DNA of 24,997 nucleotides from Anaerolineaceae bacterium UBA5311 (GCA_002411175.1 DHRN01000025.1:1-24997); one strand, 5' to 3'; positions 6,064 through 14,832 are shown, numbered from the stretch's first letter. The notes: generated by a model not told the origin, from the sequence alone. Numbers and translations are program-made.

Positions 6064-7848
6064 ATGTCTACAAAACAAGAGGAATACGAAAAGTCACAAC
6101 TCTATCGAATCCGCCACTCGGCTGCCCATGTGATGGCAGAGGCGGTTTTAGAAATGTTCCCAGACGGGCAGGTTGCCATCGGTCCGGCAATCGAAGACGG
6201 TTTTTATTACGACTTCGACCTGCCGCGCACGCTCACGCCTGACGACCTCGAGACTATCGAAAACCGTATGAAAGAGCTGATCAAGAACAAGGCGGATTTC
6301 ACTTGCGAAGAAATCTCAGCCAGTGATGCGAAAAAGCTTTTTCACGACCAAACTTATAAGCTGGAACTGATCGAAGGGCTCGAAAGCGGTAAGCTCGATG
6401 ACGACGGTAACCCAACCGATGAAAAAGTGCCAATTACAATCTATAAATCGGGTAATTTTGTTGACCTTTGCCGCGGTCCGCATGTCAAAAACACCAGTCA
6501 GATCAACCCCCACGCTATCAAGCTGCTCAATGTTGCCGGGGCGTATTGGCGCGGTGACGAACACCGTCCCATGCTCCAGCGTATTTATGGCACCGCCTGG
6601 GAGAGCAAAGATGAGTTAAAAGAATACCTGTGGAAACTCGAAGAAGCCCGCAAGCGTGACCATCGCAAGCTCGGCAGAGAGCTGGACCTCTACAGCACCA
6701 ACGACGAGGTCGGACAGGGGTTGATCTTATGGCACCCCAACGGCGGGATGGTCAGGCACCAGATCGAGCGCTATTGGGATGACCAGCACATTGCCAACGA
6801 CTATGACCTGGTATACACACCCCACATCGGAAAAGCCAGCCTGTGGGAGACCAGCGGTCACCTTGGTTTTTACAAGGAAAATATGTATTCCCCTATCGAG
6901 ATTGAGGATCAGGAATATTACATCAAACCGATGAATTGCCCCTTCCATCTGCACATCTATAAAAGCCAGCTGCGCTCTTATCGCGACCTGCCGCTGCGTT
7001 TTGCTGAAAAAGGCACGGTCTATCGCTATGAGCGTTCGGGTGTGCTGCATGGTCTGATGCGCGTGCGTGGGTTCACCCAGGATGACGCTCATCACTTCTG
7101 CCGTCCCGACCAAATGGCGGAAGAAGTCGATTTCACGCTCGATTTCAGCATCAACATGCTGCGAGCTTTTGGCTTCAACGATTTTCAGGCTTATTTGAGC
7201 ACCATGCCCGAAAAGCGGGTTGGCGATGAACAGATGTGGCAGGATGCCGAAGCCGCGCTGGAGGACACTCTCAAACGAATGGGCGTGCCTTATGAGGTCG
7301 ACGAAGGCGGCGGCGCTTTTTATGGTCCCAAGATTGACTTAAAAGTCCGTGACGCGCTGGGCAGGGAATGGCAGCTTTCGACTATCCAGTTTGACTTTAA
7401 TGAACCCGAGCGCTTTGATCTGACCTATATCGGTGAAGATGGTAAGGAACACCGCCCTTATATGGTCCACCGGGCACTGCTTGGCTCAATGGAGCGTTTC
7501 TTTGGCGTGCTGATCGAGCACTATGGCGGGGCTTTCCCGGCGTGGCTTTCACCAAAACAGGTGATGATGATCCCCATCGCCGATCGCCACAACGACTATG
7601 CGCATGAAGTGGCGAACAAGTTGAAGGAAGTTGGGCTGCGTGTGACCGTGGATGATAGTTCGGACCGCATGAATGCCAAGATCCGCAATGCCCAGAAGCA
7701 GAAGTATCCGTACATGCTGGTGATTGGCGATCGCGAGATGGAAGATAGCCAGGTTGCCCTGCGTCGGCGCAGCGGTGAGAACCCCGGTGCTATGAGCGTG
7801 GATGCTTTTATTGCTTTGGCGCTGGACGAAATAGAGCGCAAGATTTAG
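6064..7848 (+). CDS. thrS: Threonyl-tRNA synthetase lacking the N-terminal TGS domain
   Basis: A class II synthetase that charges tRNA-Thr. The 594 residues are about 48 fewer than E. coli ThrRS (642), because the protein begins directly at the editing domain. Editing residues H18 and H22 (HSAAH) and C136/H140 (CRGPH) are present. The catalytic core holds the zinc ligands C292, H343 and H469, motif 2 (VYRYERSG, 319-326) and motif 3 (MVHRALLGSMERF, 467-479). The C-terminal anticodon-binding domain begins near 495. TTGGAGGAAGT precedes the ATG. Expression is governed by the threonine T-box upstream. Since all catalytic and editing residues are in place, the protein should be fully active; absence of TGS is known in some bacterial ThrRS proteins. 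Confidence 0.97.
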   Translation: MSTKQEEYEKSQLYRIRHSAAHVMAEAVLEMFPDGQVAIGPAIEDGFYYDFDLPRTLTPDDLETIENRMKELIKNKADFTCEEISASDAKKLFHDQTYKLELIEGLESGKLDDDGNPTDEKVPITIYKSGNFVDLCRGPHVKNTSQINPHAIKLLNVAGAYWRGDEHRPMLQRIYGTAWESKDELKEYLWKLEEARKRDHRKLGRELDLYSTNDEVGQGLILWHPNGGMVRHQIERYWDDQHIANDYDLVYTPHIGKASLWETSGHLGFYKENMYSPIEIEDQEYYIKPMNCPFHLHIYKSQLRSYRDLPLRFAEKGTVYRYERSGVLHGLMRVRGFTQDDAHHFCRPDQMAEEVDFTLDFSINMLRAFGFNDFQAYLSTMPEKRVGDEQMWQDAEAALEDTLKRMGVPYEVDEGGGAFYGPKIDLKVRDALGREWQLSTIQFDFNEPERFDLTYIGEDGKEHRPYMVHRALLGSMERFFGVLIEHYGGAFPAWLSPKQVMMIPIADRHNDYAHEVANKLKEVGLRVTVDDSSDRMNAKIRNAQKQKYPYMLVIGDREMEDSQVALRRRSGENPGAMSVDAFIALALDEIERKI

Positions 7849-7918
7849 AGCAGAGAGCAGAGAGAATGCACTCCCTCCGCCCTGGAACATCAGCCTTCCG
7901 TCTCAGGGAAATGGATAT

Positions 7919-7956
7919 AAAAAAGCCGGATTCTAATCCAGAACCCGGCTCTTTTT
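7919..7956. terminator. Bidirectional terminator between thrS and livM
   Basis: An A-run and AGCCGG (7924-7929) pair with CCGGCT (7945-7950), followed by CTTTTTT. The A-run on the left makes a T-run on the other strand, so the hairpin can end both thrS (plus) and the converging transporter operon (minus). Confidence 0.85.
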
Positions 7957-7966
7957 TAAGAAAATT

Positions 7967-9016
7967 CTAAGCGTTTCCTCTTATTCGGGAAAAAAGCTCT
8001 TTCCAGCCTGCCCTGGTGCTCAGTTTTTCCAACCGCAGCGTACCGATGATGCCATAGGGCACAAAGAGTACAAAGATCACATAGACCGAGCCAGTAACAA
8101 AACTGGCAGACTCTCCCAGGAAACGCCGGAGTGTAAAGTCGAGCAGGCGGAAGCCAAACGCGCCGACGATCGCCCCGCTCAACGTGCCTACGCCGCCAAT
8201 CAAAACGATCAGCAGGGCAGTCACGGTGAATCCCAGGTCTGCCACCGTGGGACTGATGATCGGTTGATACAAGGCGTGCAACATGCCGGCAATCGATGCA
8301 GTTATCGATGAGATAATCATCGCGACCACTTTGAACGTGGTTGTGCTGTAACCCAGCATCTTCGCCCGATCCTCGTTCTCACGGATGGCAACACAAACCC
8401 TGCCTGTTGGCGAAGCCACGAAGCGTCGGTAGAAGATATATGTGGCAACCAGGAATATAAGGGCGATCACATAAAACCTGAAGCGTTCGCTTGCCGGATT
8501 GATAAATGCCGGCGTGGGCACACCCTGCAAACCAACGTCCGCGCCAGTCAGATTGATCATATCGCTTGACATAACGATAATATGGAAAACCGATGCCAGC
8601 CCCAGGCTTACCAGGGTAAAAGTAATTCCCTTTACGCGAGGCAAAACAATGCTGAATAGCAGCGCTTGAACAATCGCCGCCAACAACACCAGGAGGGTCA
8701 CCTGCCAAAATGGCAGCTGCAAGGTTTTCAAGGCAATGCCGGTCAAATAAGCTGCCACTGCAAAAAACATGGCATGCCCGAAAGATAGCAAGCCCGTGAT
8801 GCCAAAGAGCAGGTCAAAACTTAAGGCAAAAATCGCCAGGATGAAAATTTCGATTCCCAATCCTTCCAGGAATTTGGACAGACCACCCTCGTTTGCCAAA
8901 ACCACGGCGGGGCTCGAACCTTCGAGCAAACCGATCAGAAACGGTGCCAGGAGCATCACCACGAAGAAGATCAGGATACCTCGGTTTCTGGTCAAAAAGT
9001 TTGAGTTTGTTGTCAT
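7967..9016 (-). CDS. livM: HAAT-type ABC transporter permease LivM
   Basis: The second inner-membrane subunit of a branched-chain amino acid type importer, 349 residues. It is strongly hydrophobic with about nine to ten spans. Family marks are GLLSFGHAMFF (75-85), TGADVGLQGVP (157-167) and the cytoplasmic loop IRENEDRAKMLGY (211-223) that contacts the ATPases. The ATG at 9016 has GGAG six bases upstream, and this site overlaps the livH stop (3-nt gap), showing tight coupling. It is the last gene of the operon and ends at the bidirectional terminator. The family is clear. The substrate is not set by this subunit and could be amino acids, urea-like compounds or small acids. Confidence 0.92.
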   Translation of the reverse strand: MTTNSNFLTRNRGILIFFVVMLLAPFLIGLLEGSSPAVVLANEGGLSKFLEGLGIEIFILAIFALSFDLLFGITGLLSFGHAMFFAVAAYLTGIALKTLQLPFWQVTLLVLLAAIVQALLFSIVLPRVKGITFTLVSLGLASVFHIIVMSSDMINLTGADVGLQGVPTPAFINPASERFRFYVIALIFLVATYIFYRRFVASPTGRVCVAIRENEDRAKMLGYSTTTFKVVAMIISSITASIAGMLHALYQPIISPTVADLGFTVTALLIVLIGGVGTLSGAIVGAFGFRLLDFTLRRFLGESASFVTGSVYVIFVLFVPYGIIGTLRLEKLSTRAGWKELFSRIRGNA

Positions 9017-9019
9017 GAT

Positions 9020-10567
9020 TTACTCCTTCTTTCCCAGTAAGCCGTTCGGCAAAATTAATAACACAACCACCATCAAAAGCACTGTCGAAGCCGGAACCAA
9101 GGCTGGGGAAGGCTTGAAAACCACATCCGTAAAGGGAAGTGGGATGCCAATCTGACCGTATTTGATCATAAATTGCTGGATCAAGCCCACCAACAAGGAA
9201 CCCAGGGCTGCTCCGGGGAAACTGGTCAGCCCGCCTACAGCCAAAGCGATCAGAGCGCTTAATAACAACCTGTCGCCCATAGTAGGAGTCAATCCGGATG
9301 ATGGCGCTGCCAGCGCGCCGCCAAAGGCTGCCAAACCAACACCGAGAGCAAAAACCAGGGTAAACACACGCCGGACGTTGATGCCAAGCGCTTCAACCAT
9401 CTGGCGATCCTGCACACCAGCGCGGATAATCATGCCGATGCGCGAACGTTTTAGCAGGATCCAAACCACGACCAATACGATAATCCCGACAACCGGAATG
9501 AATATTTCATCATAAACTCGCACCCGACCACCAAGAATCATAATTGTCGAACATTGGTTTTCAATCAGATCAGCCAGGTTGGTTGCCGGGCATGCTCCAC
9601 CGGTTCCTCTGAATAATTCTGGTTTAGGCCAAACGAATTCAGGTCGCCCCCAAACCGCCTGCACAATCTGAACACCGATGGTCCCCAACCCGAGGGTAAG
9701 CATCAGTTGGTAGATCGGACGATTGTAGAGCGGTCGGATTAAGGTTGTCTCGATCAGCGCGCCCAAGCCCACTCCAGTCAAAATTGTCACGCCAACAGCG
9801 ATCACAAAGAGCCAGTTGGTGCTTAAGGCATACATCCAGGCAGTTATCGGGGCATTGAAAATTGCCGCGAAGATCGCAACCAAAAACAGGAGTGCTGGAG
9901 CGATTAATTGCCGCCAGTTCATTTTTCGCAATTGGGTTTCTTCGCGATTTCGCAAAGCAAGACCAAAGGCTGACAATGAGCTTGAAACAAAAATACCGAG
10001 AATCGCAATTATTGGTGAGATTACTTCAAAGGTTGCTTCAGCAGGGACGATGCGCAGTCCTTGATCAGCCATGTAGGAATAGGTAATCGGGCTTTGAGAA
10101 TAATTGTTCAGGTCCCAAAGCGAAATCGGATACTTTGTTAGAAATATCCAAAGCAAAACGAACCCGCCGGCCATCAGCACCCAGGAAATGAGTTTTCGAA
10201 GTTTCGCTTGCATTTTAATGGCACCAGCGAGATGTTTCCAAAGAATATTGAGAGCGAATGCTGTCAAAATTAGTAAAACCGGCGTAAGTACGTCCACAAA
10301 GGTGTCCGGGCGGACGTATACCGTCCAGCCGACGTAGGCTCCGATCATATAAAGCGCACCCTGGGCGAGGTTGAGCACATCAAGCAGACCAAAGATAAGC
10401 GAGAAGCCGGCGGCAACCAGGAAGGTAACCGATCCAACCGAGAAGCCTCGCAAAACTGTGATGACCACATCCCTTCCAGACATGCCGCGGGCAGCGATAA
10501 CCAGGAAAGCGGCAATCACGATCAGCACAAGGATTGCCTTGGAGTTTTTTTGTAATGTAGTTTTCAT
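9020..10567 (-). CDS. livH: HAAT-type ABC transporter permease LivH, with large insertion
   Basis: The first permease subunit. At 515 residues it is far longer than the usual 290-340. The N-terminal span and the family motif GLLDVLNLAQGALYMIGAY (60-78) are normal. The rest of the family pattern resumes near 250 (ALIETTLIRPLYNRP, 270-284; RAGVQDRQMVEALGI in the ATPase-contact loop). Between them, about 90-250, lies an extra segment with perhaps four hydrophobic stretches and a charged loop near 207-217. There is no frameshift or repeat, so this is a genuine enlargement. I chose the ATG at 10567, with AGGAG six bases upstream, over the in-frame TTG at 10573. It starts 9 nt after livF ends. Function as LivH is secure; the role of the insertion is unknown. 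Confidence 0.88.
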   Translation of the reverse strand: MKTTLQKNSKAILVLIVIAAFLVIAARGMSGRDVVITVLRGFSVGSVTFLVAAGFSLIFGLLDVLNLAQGALYMIGAYVGWTVYVRPDTFVDVLTPVLLILTAFALNILWKHLAGAIKMQAKLRKLISWVLMAGGFVLLWIFLTKYPISLWDLNNYSQSPITYSYMADQGLRIVPAEATFEVISPIIAILGIFVSSSLSAFGLALRNREETQLRKMNWRQLIAPALLFLVAIFAAIFNAPITAWMYALSTNWLFVIAVGVTILTGVGLGALIETTLIRPLYNRPIYQLMLTLGLGTIGVQIVQAVWGRPEFVWPKPELFRGTGGACPATNLADLIENQCSTIMILGGRVRVYDEIFIPVVGIIVLVVVWILLKRSRIGMIIRAGVQDRQMVEALGINVRRVFTLVFALGVGLAAFGGALAAPSSGLTPTMGDRLLLSALIALAVGGLTSFPGAALGSLLVGLIQQFMIKYGQIGIPLPFTDVVFKPSPALVPASTVLLMVVVLLILPNGLLGKKE

Positions 10568-10576
10568 ATTCAACTC

Positions 10577-11281
10577 CTATGCCGCCCCAAGATAACGTTG
10601 GATCATGGCTTTGTCAGCTTCGAGGTCTTTCATCAGACCGGTTTCAACTGATTTGCCTTCTTCAATAATGACGAAGTATTCCGCAAGCTTACTGGCGACT
10701 AAAAAGTTTTGTTCCACCAGGATAACAGTGCTCTGTTTCGATAACTGACCAATTACGTCGATCATGTTTTCGATGATCACCGGTGCCAGCCCCTCACTGG
10801 GTTCATCGATCAGCAGCAAGTGGTTGTCTGCCACCAGCGCACGGGCAATTGCCAGCATTTGCTGCTGCCCTCCGGAAAGTTCGGTGCCGCGCAGATGGAG
10901 GAAGCGTTTCAGGTCTGGGAAAAGGTTAAAAATAAATTCTCGTTTTTCGTCCAGCTCGCCTTTGTTGCGTTCGGCGATTTTAAGGTTTTCTTCGACAGAT
11001 AAATCTCGAAAGATAGCGCGATGTTCGGGGACAAATCCAATCCCAAGTGCGGCAATTTCGAAAGGCTGCATGCCCTGGACTTCCTGACCATCAAAGACAA
11101 CCTTGCCTTGCCTTACAGATGTCAACCCAAGAATGGATTTCAATGTTGTGGTCTTCCCAGCCCCGTTTCGACCGAGCAGCGCTGTAATTGAACCTCGCGG
11201 CACCACAAAATCGACATTCTGCAAGATGTGATATTGATTGATAAAGGAATGGATGTTTTGTACTTCGAGGATATTGTTCAT
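10577..11281 (-). CDS. livF: ABC transporter ATPase LivF
   Basis: One of two ATPases of the importer, 234 residues (E. coli LivF has 237). Walker A is GRNGAGKTT (37-45), the signature LSGGQQQ (135-141) and Walker B LLLIDEP (155-161) with E160. The switch position reads VEQN, as is normal for LivF, in place of the usual histidine. I chose the ATG at 11281 because GGAGG sits five bases upstream; the in-frame ATG at 11293 overlaps that ribosome site. It lies 50 nt after livG and 9 nt before livH. Confidence 0.93.
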   Translation of the reverse strand: MNNILEVQNIHSFINQYHILQNVDFVVPRGSITALLGRNGAGKTTTLKSILGLTSVRQGKVVFDGQEVQGMQPFEIAALGIGFVPEHRAIFRDLSVEENLKIAERNKGELDEKREFIFNLFPDLKRFLHLRGTELSGGQQQMLAIARALVADNHLLLIDEPSEGLAPVIIENMIDVIGQLSKQSTVILVEQNFLVASKLAEYFVIIEEGKSVETGLMKDLEADKAMIQRYLGAA

Positions 11282-11331
11282 ATCAGCCTCCATTCCGATA
11301 AGATTTCAAATTAAATTGCCCCTGGAATTTC

Positions 11332-12105
11332 TTATGTATTGAGATCATAGAGCCCTCCCAGGTATGCGGTCTGCACCTCGTGATTGGCAGCAATTTCAGC
11401 TGGCGTGCCTTCTGCCAAAATTTTGCCCTGGTGCATAACAGTAATCCGGTCTGAGACCTTCATCACCACATTCATATTGTGTTCAACCAAAATTACGGTT
11501 TTGTCGTCAGATTGCTGCACTTCCTGAATCAGGGTGATCAGTTCCGGCACCTGGTCGGTTGCCATACCGGCGGTTGGCTCATCCAGAAGCAACAATTCAG
11601 GATCGGGAGCGAGAATGATGCCAAGCTCCAGTTTGCGCTGGTCTCCATGTGGAAGCACACGGGCTGGGATATCTGCCTGCCGGCTCAAACCAACTTTTTC
11701 GATCACTATGGCGGTGCGCTCTTCAACGGTCTGCATTTTTGTTGTGTCCATGAGGAAGCGGAAGTTTTTGTCTTCCATTGCCTGGGAAGCCAGGCGTATA
11801 TTTTCATGCACGGTCAGATTTGGGAAGATATTGGTGATTTGGAAAGACCTGCCAATGCCCATGTGAATCATACGGTAAATTGGCTTTCCGGTGATATCCT
11901 GACCCTTGTAAAAAACCTTGCCTGTGGTTGGTTTCAGGTTTCCGCTTAGAAGGTTGAAAAAGGTGGTCTTTCCCGCACCGTTTGGTCCGATAATGGCGTG
12001 CAGCGTGCCGGTTTCGATTTTGATGCTGACATCATCAACAGCCGCCAACCCGCCAAAGTGTTTTGACAGGTTTTGCGTTTCAATTATTGTTTCTCGTGCC
12101 GTCAT
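11332..12105 (-). CDS. livG: ABC transporter ATPase LivG
   Basis: The partner ATPase, 257 residues (E. coli LivG has 255). Walker A is GPNGAGKTT (40-48). The signature is the LivG-type LPHGDQRKLELG (151-162), not LSGGQ. Walker B is LLLLDEP (171-177) with E176, and the switch histidine is H209 (VEHN). It presumably pairs with LivF under the LivH/LivM core. It lies 96 nt after the binding-protein gene, separated by a strong hairpin that probably lowers its expression relative to the binding protein. Confidence 0.93.
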   Translation of the reverse strand: MTARETIIETQNLSKHFGGLAAVDDVSIKIETGTLHAIIGPNGAGKTTFFNLLSGNLKPTTGKVFYKGQDITGKPIYRMIHMGIGRSFQITNIFPNLTVHENIRLASQAMEDKNFRFLMDTTKMQTVEERTAIVIEKVGLSRQADIPARVLPHGDQRKLELGIILAPDPELLLLDEPTAGMATDQVPELITLIQEVQQSDDKTVILVEHNMNVVMKVSDRITVMHQGKILAEGTPAEIAANHEVQTAYLGGLYDLNT

Positions 12106-12153
12106 AACATCTCAATTCTTTCTTGATTTTGCGATTTTTGATTTAGTAAAACA

Positions 12154-12188
12154 GTGTCCCTGGAAGCTCGCAAAACCACCAGGGACAC
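12154..12188 (-). terminator. Intra-operon hairpin between binding protein and livG
   Basis: GTGTCCCTGG (12154-12163) pairs perfectly over 10 bp with CCAGGGACAC (12179-12188), loop 15 nt. On the minus strand it is followed by TGTTTTAC, a weak T-run. It lies 14 nt after the binding-protein stop. Such hairpins commonly protect the upstream mRNA or cause partial termination, giving an excess of binding protein over membrane subunits. Confidence 0.65.
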
Positions 12189-12201
12189 AGAAACGAAAGG
12201 A

Positions 12202-13614
12202 TTAGTTGCCAGACAGACTGCCGATTGGCAGGTCACCACAGCGGCTCTGGAGCGCTTCCGGCAGCAAGCAGGGAGGTTCAGGACGGGTGGTGTCGACGAA
12301 GGAATAATAATCAGCGTTCGGATCGGTCACATTCTCGAGTTTGAGAATGTACATATCCTGGATGGCAACATGGTCTTCGGGGCGAATATAGACGGTGCCT
12401 TTGGGACCTTCAAACTCAAGACCTTCCATGGCAGCGATCAGGACTGCAGGAGTGACGTCGCCGTTGGTTTTCTTGAGTGTTTCGATAATCATGATGGCAG
12501 CATTCATACCATCTGCATCAAACAGATCAGGATAGATACCATAGCGTCCGCTGGCTTCAGCCACGAGGAAATCGTTGGCAGGATTATCAGGAGCAGACCA
12601 GTGGTAGACAATCCCAGCGGTAGTGCCGATGGCGTTGCCATAGAAAACTGGGGTGAGCATGTTATCGATAAAGGTTGTGCCAAGTTCCATGGTGTCAGTG
12701 ACGCCCTGGTCCTGTGCAGCCTGGACAAGAGAGATGAAGCCCGAGCCAGCCCAGGTGACGATGTAAGCTTCCGCGCCAGAGTCAGCGATTTGCTCCATGT
12801 AGGGGGTGAAATCGGTCGTGGTGGCAGGCGCGAAAATGTCATCTGCTACGAAAGTTCCGCCTTCAAGAGTACAGGCATCGCGGAAAGCTTCAGCAGACCC
12901 GTGACCGAATGCATAGTCCGCAGCAATCTGGATAAAGGAGGAATAATTTTGAGTGAGGGCGATACACTCGTTCATTGCGTCCTGGTAGTTGTTGCGGGCA
13001 GTACGGAAGGTGTATTCATTGAAGTCTTTGCCGGTGATATCGTTGGCAGCTGCCGGGGCGACAATCAGGGGAACTTCATTGGCGAGGGCGATGCCCTGCA
13101 GAACAGCGGTGGCTCCAGATGAGGCGGTACCAACGAGGATATCGACATCATGGATGTCGATCAGTTCATTGGCGACGGTGGTTGTGTTTTCAGGCAGACC
13201 GGCGTCATCACGCACGAAGACCTGGATTTCACAGTCGTCAATTTTGAAAGTGTTTTCCTGGGTTTCAGCGAAGTTGTAGACCGGACCAGCTGAGCCTTCC
13301 GAACCAGTGGCATATTCCATGCCGAGCATGAATGAACGGGTGATCATGGCGCCATAAATAGCCAGGGCGCCAGTAATATCGGTGATCAGACCGACCTTGA
13401 TCGGTTCAGCACAGGTAAGACCAGTTGGTTCTTCGACCACCACGGTTTCTTCGGTTGGTTCTTCAGTTGGCTCTTCAGTGGGAACTTCTACAGGCGCTTC
13501 TGTTTCCACCGGGGATTCGGTCGCAACCGGGGCTTCGGTTGGCTGAGCGCAGGCGCTCAATACCATGCTGGCAATAATCAGCATGGAGACTACGAACAAA
13601 ATAGACTTTTTCAT
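12202..13614 (-). CDS. Substrate-binding lipoprotein of HAAT-type ABC transporter (LivK/Peripla_BP_6)
   Basis: A 470-residue extracytoplasmic binding protein. It has a lipoprotein signal (MKKSILFVVSMLIIASM) with lipobox LSAC and acylated C22. A low-complexity Pro/Thr/Glu linker follows at about 23-63 with the repeated unit PTEE, and then the type I periplasmic-binding fold begins (IKVGLITDITGALAIYG). The linker would hold the domain away from the membrane or through a cell wall. AGGAG precedes the ATG. This gene opens the transporter half of the operon, 56 nt after the hydrolase gene, the longest gap so far in the run, so an internal promoter is possible. The family binds branched-chain amino acids, amides or small acids; specificity cannot be read here. 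Confidence 0.9.
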   Translation of the reverse strand: MKKSILFVVSMLIIASMVLSACAQPTEAPVATESPVETEAPVEVPTEEPTEEPTEETVVVEEPTGLTCAEPIKVGLITDITGALAIYGAMITRSFMLGMEYATGSEGSAGPVYNFAETQENTFKIDDCEIQVFVRDDAGLPENTTTVANELIDIHDVDILVGTASSGATAVLQGIALANEVPLIVAPAAANDITGKDFNEYTFRTARNNYQDAMNECIALTQNYSSFIQIAADYAFGHGSAEAFRDACTLEGGTFVADDIFAPATTTDFTPYMEQIADSGAEAYIVTWAGSGFISLVQAAQDQGVTDTMELGTTFIDNMLTPVFYGNAIGTTAGIVYHWSAPDNPANDFLVAEASGRYGIYPDLFDADGMNAAIMIIETLKKTNGDVTPAVLIAAMEGLEFEGPKGTVYIRPEDHVAIQDMYILKLENVTDPNADYYSFVDTTRPEPPCLLPEALQSRCGDLPIGSLSGN

Positions 13615-13652
13615 TTTTCTCCTGTTTTTTCTTTCTTCTATCTAGATTACCT

Positions 13653-13678
13653 CTGACGCATGTCAGTTGGTTACAAAG
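13653..13678. promoter_or_regulatory. Inverted repeat and shared 12-mer ahead of the binding-protein gene
   Basis: CTGAC (13653-13657) and GTCAG (13662-13666) form an inverted repeat around GCAT. Beside it lies TTGGTTACAAAG (13667-13678), identical to 18046-18057 upstream of the SDR gene. The 12-mer overlaps the hydrolase stop codon here, so chance is possible. The placement ahead of two transcription units in the same operon makes it a candidate operator. Confidence 0.3.
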
Positions 13679-14483
13679 GCTGCGCCTGGTTGCTGTGCTT
13701 CAGGGCAAAGCCCAAAAGAAGCGTGTTCAGCGGTCCAGGTTTGTCCAGGCAGAGGGCATGCCCTGCTCCGGGGACGACGACATATTCTGCTTGAGGGATA
13801 TGATCGACCATCATTTGCGCCATTTTTGGTCCTTTAATCGGGTCTTCTTCCCCTGCTACAATAAGTGTTGGACTGGAAATTCGCTTTAATTGGTCAGTAA
13901 TATTATATGCTGTGAACGAGTCCATCAGCTTGGTGAATGAGGTTAAGTTCAGGCGGGCAAAATTCGCCCTGGACATTGGCAATAATTCTTCATTCTTGTT
14001 CAGATATTCTTCGCCGAAATTCAGAAACACCGAGGTGTCAAACAGCAGTTCGGCATCATTACGCTCGCCGGCAAGTTTCCACGGTCGCGATTGCAATTTA
14101 AGTAACAAGGGCACTTCGGAAACCCCGTCGATCACGATCAGGCTGCGGGTCTTCTCAGGGTAACGCAGGGCGAAAACCAGGCTGATCTCCGCACCGTAGG
14201 ATATGCCGGCAATATGCGCTTTTTCAATTTCAAGGGCATCGAGCAATCCTGCCAGGTCGTCAGCGTGCAGCTCCATCGAGAAGGGTCCCTCGGGATGATC
14301 AGATTGCCACATCCCGCGGCAGTCATAGAGCAAAACGCGGAAATGTTTGGCGAGCTCCGCTGTCTGGTAGAACCAGCTGGCAGTGCTCATCATGATCCCG
14401 TTTGAAAGAACGATCACCTCCCCGTCTTCGGGTCCGTGCAACTCGTAGTACAGGTGGATATCGTTTACAGCTATACGCGGCAT
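13671..14483 (-). CDS. Alpha/beta hydrolase
   Basis: A 270-residue alpha/beta hydrolase fold enzyme, cytoplasmic. The nucleophile elbow is GISYG with S95, the acid is probably D214 (AGEEDP) and the base H242 (GAGHAL). The oxyanion region is LSNGIM (26-31). The pattern recalls 3-oxoadipate enol-lactonase-like and other small ester or thioester hydrolases. I chose the ATG at 14483, which has GGAG upstream and starts the fold at once (MPRIAVNDIHLYYELHG); an in-frame extension to 14576 would overlap the previous gene and carries no recognisable sequence. It lies 25 nt after the small lipocalin-like gene and before the binding protein. In this setting it may release an acyl group from CoA or open a lactone; the substrate is unknown. 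Confidence 0.8.
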   Translation of the reverse strand: MPRIAVNDIHLYYELHGPEDGEVIVLSNGIMMSTASWFYQTAELAKHFRVLLYDCRGMWQSDHPEGPFSMELHADDLAGLLDALEIEKAHIAGISYGAEISLVFALRYPEKTRSLIVIDGVSEVPLLLKLQSRPWKLAGERNDAELLFDTSVFLNFGEEYLNKNEELLPMSRANFARLNLTSFTKLMDSFTAYNITDQLKRISSPTLIVAGEEDPIKGPKMAQMMVDHIPQAEYVVVPGAGHALCLDKPGPLNTLLLGFALKHSNQAQPL

Positions 14484-14508
14484 TATTTCTCCAGCAAAAC
14501 CTGCAAAA

Positions 14509-14823
14509 TTATGCTTCTTTACGGTAAATGACCGCTTTTTCAAGGTTGCCGGGGCGTTCGTGCTCGCCAGCTGCAACCAGGCTCATGCGCAGAAGGTCAT
14601 TATCAATTTGATAGAGTCCCTCATACTTGCCGACCAGCCCAAACGTGTGTTTTTGCTGGTCCATATCGATTTTGTCTTCCGAAACCTGCCAGGTGCCGCT
14701 CGAAACGATCCCGAGAGCATCGTAGCGGGCTTCGAAAGTGCCGTTCTCCAGAAATTCAAAGTACAAACCCGGATAAGGCTGACCTTCAGTTTGAGTCCAT
14801 TTGCCTAAGATTGATTGTTCCAT
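14509..14823 (-). CDS. Small lipocalin-like protein of unknown function
   Basis: A 104-residue protein without signal peptide or membrane span. The pattern ILGKWTQTEG, YFEFLENGTFEARYD, SSGTWQVSEDKIDM is that of small beta-barrel (lipocalin-like) domains: a GxW strand start, a polar turn, then GTW and a charged strand. AAGGAG lies seven bases before the ATG. It sits 9 nt after the CoA-transferase and 25 nt before the hydrolase, so it is cotranscribed with them. I do not recognise a specific family. It might bind a small hydrophobic ligand such as an acyl chain, but this is only suggested by fold and neighbours. Confidence 0.6.
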   Translation of the reverse strand: MEQSILGKWTQTEGQPYPGLYFEFLENGTFEARYDALGIVSSGTWQVSEDKIDMDQQKHTFGLVGKYEGLYQIDNDLLRMSLVAAGEHERPGNLEKAVIYRKEA

Positions 14824-14832
14824 ACACTCTCC

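Noticed and set aside
5829..6242. 137-codon open frame across the thrS leader
   Set aside because: It runs through the T-box structure and terminator and overlaps the thrS start in another frame; the region is explained by RNA.
12154..13122. 322-codon open frame on the plus strand opposite the binding-protein gene
   Set aside because: It lies antisense to a clear lipoprotein gene with full family pattern, has no recognisable domain, and contains the hairpin after the binding-protein stop within its first codons.
14484..14576. N-terminal extension of the alpha/beta hydrolase
   Set aside because: It would overlap the preceding gene and add 31 residues without family likeness; the ATG at 14483 has a good ribosome site.
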